From the NCBI GenBank assembly GCA_008477525.1, contig SPDT01000003.1, positions 2,604,001 through 2,668,000 on the forward strand: a stretch of 64,000 nt of DNA, in the 5' to 3' direction. The notes under the pieces are model-generated. The model was not told the origin of the DNA. It searched no databases and saw only the letters and a list, made by a program, of their open reading frames with translations. This stretch comes from Hypomyces perniciosus (taxonomy: Eukaryota > Ascomycota > Sordariomycetes > Hypocreales > Hypocreaceae). Positions 57,366-64,000 of this stretch are shown here, piece after piece (position 1 is the first letter of the stretch; the number at the start of each line of letters is the position of its first letter). Both the position numbers and the translations under genes were made by a program.

Positions 57366-59236
57366 GATGTGATCTCAAGCAACTTGCTAGTATAATGGAT
57401 AGGAGCAATTTCTTTGCCATCGTCATTGCTATTTGAACCATGACTTAATATGTGATTTAAGGCATATGTGCCAAATATTCAAGCAATCAGTCTAGAATTT
57501 AGGATGGAAAAACATATACGCTATTGCCCCGCCCTCTATAAATTAGATATCCAATCTATCCACTACTTAACCGAAGCCATCATTTCCTCAATCTGCATTC
57601 TTAAGGGGACTTTCCAGACTTTTCCCAGGTTTCACAACCTTTGAGTTTAGCCTACCTTTCCCCCCTAGTCGCTATATCCCATGACCTAAGCGCGATTTCG
57701 TAAGGTAGATAGGGCAAATCGTATGGGATTAAATGAAACTAATGTAAATCTGCAGCCTTGCAAGTCAGCAGCCTGCGATCAGGGACTTAAGTAGTGAAGA
57801 TGAATTAATGGACTATAATATAATACCGCGCGCCCTTGTTATAAAGAAGTTCTCTGCAATTTATGTGACTATATATTTGATATAATTTGCATATTTTAAC
57901 TATCTGTGTACTACTTTGTATAAACGCACCCTATTGACATTTGGTAGAGGGGCGTGGCGGCGCGGAGGGCAGCCTCGTTTCGTCCGCCGCGGCATTGGGT
58001 GTTGACATATTGAGTGAGAGAAAAATAAATAAAAACGAGGCATGTCGCAAGGGGCTGCCAATAGTAGCAGTCTAATAAACAGCTCATATCAAAGAGGCAC
58101 TTATCAGGGTCCACGATGCACCATCAAGGTGGTAGTAGTTTCAGATAGCGGGGTGAAATGAAACACTAGAGGGAGATGATCGTTTCTAGAGGACCCAAGA
58201 GATCGTTGGTCCGTGTACGGAGTAAAAGACATCGGATCTGCAGAAAACTAGACAATACGAAGCACTTGGGCAATCGAGGTATGGAATCCTTTAGCCTATT
58301 GTACTCGTAGTGTGAGATCAAGGGTCTGAGACAGCGGCAACAGCTGCCAAATGGTTCCTTTAATTAAATAATATTATCTTAGTGTCGCAGTCTGCCCCTC
58401 CAGATTTGGCGGCACCCGCCTTACGCCCATCCTTCGTCTCTCAGCCTTCCCATCTACACCCCTCCCCTTCTCTCAGTCTCCCTAGGTCCTACAATGGCAG
58501 ACTCCACGCGCCGCGGCCTAGCCAATCTCCCCTTGCGACGGCCTTCAGCCGCCAGCGTTTGACGAGCACAACCCGTTGAGATTGCGCAGTCACCCAACCG
58601 ATGCACCTTGCTGCCCGCCTTCTGAACTCGCTATGGACAGATGAGCCTACGTGACATTTGCGGCCGGCTATCCTCTTTCTTCCCAACCCGAACTCGTCGC
58701 TCACAATCAAATCACCTACCCGAATCGACATGCCCTAAGCATACCCAGCAGTTGAATGATTGGTACGGAGCCGAAAGCCTGGATTCTGTTTACGTCTGAC
58801 GAGCCTTCTAGGGCCGTGCTTTCGAGCAGACAGATGCAGAAATCCGATTGCATTCTGAGACGGTCGCAGCGACGGGACTGTCGTGCGCCGCCTACTCGCC
58901 CATTTAAGGCTCAAGTCATCGGCCATACGTACAGTTTCCCTACCAGAGACATGTTGACATTCTTCAGCCAAGTTCAGGATATGTTGTCGCGCCTCCTTGC
59001 CCAGTCCGGCAATGAACAGGCACTGTGATGAAGACAACTGCCATTGCTCAGGTATCCCCAAACTTGAAATCCGGCAGACTTGTTCTCTACACTTACAAGC
59101 AGATTTCTCAATACTTTGAGTGCGGCCCTATGGCAAAATAAGCGTTCATTATTGTTATGAAGGTTACAGAAATATACAAGCTAGAAATGAACTATCAATG
59201 AAACTCAATGCCGTTTGGCTCCTTGACCCTGGTCTG
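57366..59236. other. No gene recognised
   Basis: A TACGGAGTA motif lies at 58216-58224. ORFs near 58380-59060 have no recognised domain. Part of this stretch could be a decayed gene but I cannot support one. Confidence 0.4.
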
Positions 59237-62130
59237 TCACCTCTTTGGAGGGAATCCGTCACCGGCGTCTCCATATGTCCCCTTCCACACAGAGATAGGG
59301 TTCCATAGTGTGCCACCCCGGCCATAGTCTCGGCAGTTGTTGCAGCCATTGACAGTAATGTGGCAAGAGTTATCTAGGTACGTGCTGCCGCACCCTTTGG
59401 CACCGTCCAAATTATAGATGTTCAACATAGAGTCCTTAATCTGCTTGCCTGTCATACCGCGATTAAATGCATCCTGGTTATTACAGGTCCATATGACCGT
59501 GCAGCCGTAGTTGATGCCAAACAGTTGCTCAACAATGGGACCAGCAATGGGGATTATCGCGTTGACTATATCGGCACCGCTGGAGTCTGGCCATACCGCC
59601 GACGTGTACTGGTGGTACACAATGTCGTCCACGAATCGGGAGGCTGCCGCCAGGCAGACATTTTTACTAATGGACGAGCAGATAGACGATCCATCATGGT
59701 TTCCCGATGACTGCTTCGGTGATCGCGGCGGCGGAGCGACGTAGGGGTTCGTGGCTGGGCCACTGTTGTTTGAGTCCGGCTTAGAGCAGCCTGTCGTTCG
59801 GTTAGCCATGGATGTCTTCAGCAACATTAAGGTGGATACAAACATTGGTTAAAAATCCTGTTGCTGTTGGAATCGTACAGGCACCCGTCAGCTCCGAAGT
59901 AAACGTCGCCATAGTTGGACGGCCAGCGGGCCTGGAGCTGGCAACTGGCCGTCGCGTGGAGATGGGTGTCGTTACTCTTATCGAAGCCAGATAGGATCAA
60001 TGTGGTACTGTAAGGCTGTTTTGGGTCGGATGCAACGTCTACAGATAATGTTAGTCTTCCAATGAAGTTAAATAGGACCCCGATATAGAACCGTTCCAGG
60101 TTTAGGGGCGATTCTTACTATAGAAACTCTGATAGACATTGGAGATGGCGCCGGCATCTCTGTTACATCTCGGACTACCGTTAACCAATGCACAACCAGA
60201 GTTGATATGCTTAATTGATATATATTAGACAGATGCTGATGAGTTCATTAGGTAGCAAGAGCTGACTTACCACGTTAGTTCCAGCAGGATTAGGGGTCGG
60301 CGTCGACTGGGGCCTGCAGACTGGGTTGTTCGATCCATCGATCAATACGCAGATCATTCCGTTCGAGGTTACGGTGTGGGCGGAAGGAACAGAGGGTTTA
60401 GTCGTAGTAGGTGGTGCCCTCGTTGTTGAGAGTGTTGGGGGCGCAAGAGGATTTTGGTTGCCTGGATAGCCTATGTTCGAGATTGTGTACGTCTCGCCGC
60501 CCTCGGAGTAGACACCGCCGAAGAAGCCTTGGCTGACTATGCAAGAGTCAATGATAGCGTTGATACCGGGGTTACACCATTTAAGGGGGTCGTGCTCGCT
60601 TTTCCGAGTGATAGCTATGGTCATGAAGTTGTTGTTGTACGTGATGGAGGTTTTGCTGGTCGGAGTAAAACTAGTTCCACAGAACTGCTGGAGGGCGCCA
60701 TGGGCGAGCAGGCTGCTCTTGAGGCTCTCTCCAGAGGGAGCCCCTTCACCCCTCTTCTGTTGGCATGTTAACGAGGAACTAGGTGCGGCGGTCGTCGTGG
60801 GGGCTTTTGTCGTTGTGTGACCTGGTGTGGAGGTCGGGTGAACAGTCGAATCTTTTCCTGGGGATGTGGGACGATTGAAAGTGACTGTCTCAGACGTAGG
60901 CAAGACGGCCGTCGACGAAGCAGAGGTAGTAGAAGTGTGAGTCACCGACGCCATGCTGTTGCTAGTCACAGTCCGCGTGCTGAGACCATGACTAGATGTA
61001 GTCGTGCTCGATGGCGGCGGAGTGGTTGATTCGCCACTACGTGCCACGGAGGATGAAATGCTCTGACTGGATGAAGCGGTCGGGGGCGAGGCCACGGTTG
61101 TGCTCGATTGTGAAGCTGTGCTGCTAGATGTGGCAGTCGGTGTGGAAGTTCTAGCACTAGTCTGCGATGGCGGTCTAGATGTACTCCGGGTAACAGATGT
61201 GTTCTGATCGATCGAAGTGAACGAGCCTGTTGAAGCCGTGGTTTTGCGAGTCGAAGTTCGAGTTGGCGGCCAGGCTATTGATATACCATTGAAAGCCGGA
61301 CACGCTGAAATAATAGTTGTGCTTGTAACAGCAGTTACGGAGCTGGTACAGCCACTTGTTATAACGGATGAGTATGTTGAGCAGGTTTTCGTCGCCGCCC
61401 CTGAAGTCGCACCACAGGAAACATAAAAGTCTGTCACAGTAGTGATAGCGCAGCTTGATGTTGAAGTTGTTGAGGCTGTCGAAGTTGGGCCCTTGGTATT
61501 TTTGGTACCAGTAGGCTTGTCGGTATCCCCAATAGAAGCAGCGGCTGGGTAGAAAGCAGGCGTAAGCCAGGCAGCCCAGGTTAGAGGAAACACTACATCA
61601 AATGATGCGTCTACTGTGACGAGTGTTGGTACACCCCTAAACAATAGGAACAAGGCCAGAGGGGCTGTATCACGGATAACCGGTAGCCCATCGCGTTGCG
61701 ACTCAGGCAGTTTTGTCTTGCCGAACGTGACCTTTTCATCAGGGTTGTCGGGGTTCTGGACCTCGACCACGGATGACCTAGGAGTCCCTGAATTCGTTGG
61801 GTTAGGGATTAAGATCTGGGTATTCGTAACAGTTTGTGTTGGAGTGTTGGTGGCAGGTAATACAACTGGCACAAGCACCCTGGAAGTGGAAGCCGTTGAT
61901 AGGACAGAGCTAGATGTAGCAGTAGTCTGAAAATCAGACGAGACAAGGTTCGTTGAAAATGGCGTGGAAGATAGAGTAAATGACTGGCTAGAAGAGTGAA
62001 TTACGCTGCTATTTGCAAAGGATAATGAGACCTTTGAAGTCTGTCTTCTTATAAGGTTATTCCCTTTAGGAAACGCATTGACAGCGCCCCAGTAAAGAGA
62101 GAGGCAGAGAACTGACGGAGAAAGGCGCAT
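59237..62130 (-). CDS. Secreted Ser/Thr-rich cell-surface-type protein, 899 aa, four exons
   Basis: ATG 62128-62130, exons 62130-60271, 60209-60119, 60038-59844 and 59790-59237. Introns are 61, 80 and 53 nt. The first (acceptor AAG) and the last (donor GTTTGT) have less usual sites. The N-terminus MRLSPSVLCLSLYWGAVNAF is a signal peptide, with a Lys-Arg-type site RRQT shortly after. Residues about 200-480 are Ser/Thr/Pro-rich and probably O-glycosylated. Two Cys-bearing segments follow: LQQFCGTSFTPTSKTSIT with CNPGINAIIDSCI, and the C-terminal CSSISKNVCLAAASRF, GINYGCTVIWTCNNQDAFNR, GCGSTYLDNSCHITVNGCNN. The CNPGI...SCI...GETYTISN segment resembles Cys-rich regions seen beside or within fungal GH18 chitinases, but no chitinase catalytic motif is present. 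A wall-associated or secreted role is likely. The frame is intact. Confidence 0.8.
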
Positions 62131-62204
62131 ACTGCTTGCGGCGCGGATAGCAAGTGATAATGCTCAATGAGGGAATACTATAAAATGCTATTTTTCACCC
62201 AATT

Positions 62205-62552
62205 CAGTGGCGAGCAGTCTCTATAATAGTTAAGCTGGGCCATGGGGCGAGATTATTACTTATACGAAGGTTAAAGAAAAAGCGGATATAATATTCGACT
62301 ATTTATACTGGGCGTCTCGTATCCCGAATTAGCCCTAAGCGGATCTATATATTTCATTACTGTTTTAATTAAAGGTAGCCAGTGGCGAGCAGTCTCTATA
62401 ATAGTTAAGCTGGGCCATGGGGCGAGATTATTACTTATACGAAGGTTAAAGAAAAAGCGGATATAATATTCGACTATTTATGCTGGGCGTCTCGTGTCCC
62501 GAATGAGCCTTAAGCGGATCTATATTTCATTACTGTTTTAACTAAAGGTAGC
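62205..62552. repeat. Tandem duplication, 175-bp unit x2
   Basis: CAGTGGCGAGCAGTCTCTAT starts at both 62205 and 62380, and the two copies differ at only a few bases (for example TATACTGG versus TATGCTGG). It lies in the AT-rich divergent promoter region. Confidence 0.92.
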
Positions 62553-63403
62553 TAAATATAATATATCCTAGCAGTAATCTCTCCATGTATATATACCGTA
62601 AAAACTTCAAAATTGTTGGGAATGGATTAGGTCTATGGATTTGATAGCGAAAAGCCAGGTAATTATATTAGTGTTTTTTATTGGGTTTTGATAAGTTAAG
62701 CTTCTAGTCGTATACCTATACTGTTCAGCCGTCATACATCTATAACTAAACTAAATCTAGACTACCTATTCCATTACTTTTTTTTCTGTAAGCTTCTTCG
62801 AATATAGGGAAGGTTTGGTTATAAAAAGAGGATATTGCGATAATTAAGGAATTAAAAAGATCGATAGAAATACAGTTATAGGCGCTGCAGTAATGAAAGA
62901 AGTTGAAATCGCGTTATTGCGACCGGGCGCGCGATATTCATTTAGGCCATGGAAATCATATAATAGTATTTCAGTACACGCCTCTATTATGTTTATAGAA
63001 TTATAAAATATAGGTTAGAAGTATTAGTATATAGAAAAAAAGTAGCGGAATACTTAATCTAGATTTAGTTTAATTATAGGTATACGATTGAACAGTATAG
63101 GTATACTATTGGAAGCTCTAATAAGCTTGTCTGATGTCAGCGCTAAGGTCTGATGTCAGCGCTAAGGTTTGATGTCAGCGCTAAGGTTTGATGTCAGCGG
63201 TCGTTTAATTGTCGCAGCGACCTCTGCGAGCTGTGGAGTAGCAGCAGGTCTTGTATTATTTCTTTATAATTTTCTCTTTCTCTAGAAATACATATTAGCG
63301 CCAGCCAGCAACATAATTCTGCATTTCATTTACTTATCTATCTTTACAGTATTTCCTTCTACACTGCGTTTATAACGAATTTTCAAACTGGTCAACCGCG
63401 ACC
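62553..63403. promoter_or_regulatory. AT-rich divergent intergenic region with a 19-bp tandem repeat
   Basis: Separates the start of the secreted Ser/Thr-rich gene from that of the secreted gene at 63404. It is AT-rich and includes four 19-bp units of TGATGTCAGCGCTAAGGTY at 63132, 63151, 63170 and 63189. TGATGTCAGC resembles the TGACGTCA-type sites bound by CREB/bZIP factors, but that link is speculative. Confidence 0.5.
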
Positions 63404-64000
63404 ATGATCTTTTTGCGATCATGGAACGCAGCAAGCTGCAACCCCATCAGAATCGTCTCTGTCTATTTACTCTTCACGTTCTTTTGTGGACATGTCTTCG
63501 GGTTTGTGATCGTTAGGCCCACACCCGCCGATCTCACAACAAAACGTTACCCGGCCATATACGCTCGAGATAGCGACGCTTGGACTATTGTCCCGCGTGC
63601 GGATGGCCCTACTCTCGCGGACATTCCATCTTTGGACAGACTCCGGCAGGCAGTCGAGGAACAATCCGAAAGCATCGCATCGCTAGCTGAAGTCGACCCA
63701 GACGACCTTACAACCATCTTTTATACAAACAACCCCCTTTCAGTGGATGAGATTGAATGCTGGGCAGCGAAAGTTGTTGGGGAGAATAAATTTGTCACTT
63801 TTGAAAATGCTGTCTCGCCTGAGGACGCCTTCACCTTCGAAAAGAAAGTGTTTGGAAAACCACAGGCAAGGGACCTTTACCAGAAACAACTCTCACGTGT
63901 AATAGCTGAGAAGGCAAGTGGTGACGTGATTCTCCTTATTCCGGCTGGGGTCGAACCAAAGGCACAATCAACTTGGCAGCTCTATGAGTTTCCAGCTATC
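63404..64000 (+). CDS. Secreted protein, 5' part only (runs off the window)
   Basis: ATG 63404-63406 opens a frame that stays open to the window's end (199 codons). The N-terminus MIFLRSWNAASCNPIRIVSV is followed by the hydrophobic VYLLFTFFCGHVFGFVIV, so a signal peptide or signal anchor of type II is expected. The rest includes PTLADIPSLDRLRQAV, DPDDLTTIFYTNNPLSVDEI, ECWAAKVVGENKFVTFENAV and KASGDVILLIPAGVEPKAQS. No domain is recognised. It is divergent from the Ser/Thr-rich gene, which suggests but does not prove a shared promoter. Confidence 0.75.
   Translation, partial: MIFLRSWNAASCNPIRIVSVYLLFTFFCGHVFGFVIVRPTPADLTTKRYPAIYARDSDAWTIVPRADGPTLADIPSLDRLRQAVEEQSESIASLAEVDPDDLTTIFYTNNPLSVDEIECWAAKVVGENKFVTFENAVSPEDAFTFEKKVFGKPQARDLYQKQLSRVIAEKASGDVILLIPAGVEPKAQSTWQLYEFPAI

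Noticed and set aside
58382..59061. Possible zinc-cluster regulator relic
   Set aside because: Weak basic and charged segments only, no Cys cluster; not supportable.
63132..63200. Confirmed CRE-type regulatory array
   Set aside because: TGATGTCAGC only resembles TGACGTCA; without binding data I keep it as a tandem repeat with a speculative link.

Overview
This window is a compact, intron-containing genome with short spliceosomal introns of about 45-140 nt (GT donors, CTAAC/CTGAC-type branch sites, mostly YAG acceptors). Its protein families are typical of filamentous Ascomycota: an NWD-type NACHT/WD40 protein, a BCS1-like AAA ATPase, a LaeA-like methyltransferase, an HNH_2 protein, and bZIP and C2H2 regulators. 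Everything fits an accessory, repeat-rich (possibly subtelomeric) region of a Eurotiales-like fungus (Aspergillus/Penicillium/Talaromyces group). The taxonomic placement is inference. No rRNA, tRNA or CRISPR was recognised.

Layout. 1-9 kb: a multi-exon C2H2 zinc-finger gene, then an F-box/ankyrin gene with a frame break, then a truncated C-terminal copy of the BCS1-like gene whose parent lies at 37-38 kb. 10-15.5 kb: a decayed plus-strand NACHT relic beside a minus-strand NACHT_N-NACHT-WD40 gene that is intact except for one extra A in an A7 run. 17-25 kb: a LINE 3' fragment, a two-exon regulator-like gene, an RRM-type gene with one stop codon, a nest of solo LTRs with perfect 5-bp target duplications, and a 5' fragment of a Tad1-like LINE. 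25-34 kb: an intact HNH_2 gene, a methyltransferase gene with one TAA, a solo LTR, another LINE 3' end, a truncated APH-like kinase fragment, an intact C2H2 gene, tandem solo LTRs and an unknown three-exon gene. 35-44 kb: an unknown minus-strand relic, the BCS1-like AAA gene (one frame break), a BIR-like ORF in a retroelement, a zinc-cluster-factor relic and a bZIP gene. 44.8-50.7 kb: three dispersed members of an unrecognised gene family around an intact polytopic membrane protein. 52.5-55 kb: a large single-exon kinase-fold protein. 55.5-57.4 kb: a repeat and two inverted solo LTRs. 59.2-64 kb: a four-exon, 899-residue secreted Ser/Thr-rich protein, divergent from a second secreted protein that runs off the window.

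The strongest cross-cutting signal is decay by C-to-T nonsense. In several genes and elements the only in-frame stops are TAA/TGA codons that read as converted CAA/CGA codons, and one case is shown directly by two LINE copies (CGA versus TGA at the same codon). With the AT-rich gene-free tracts, this points to past repeat-induced point mutation (RIP) acting here. Three other genes carry a net +1 frame break instead. No operon-like joint function is evident. Genes are individually promoted, and the region reads as a turnover zone of self/non-self recognition, regulatory and secreted genes.
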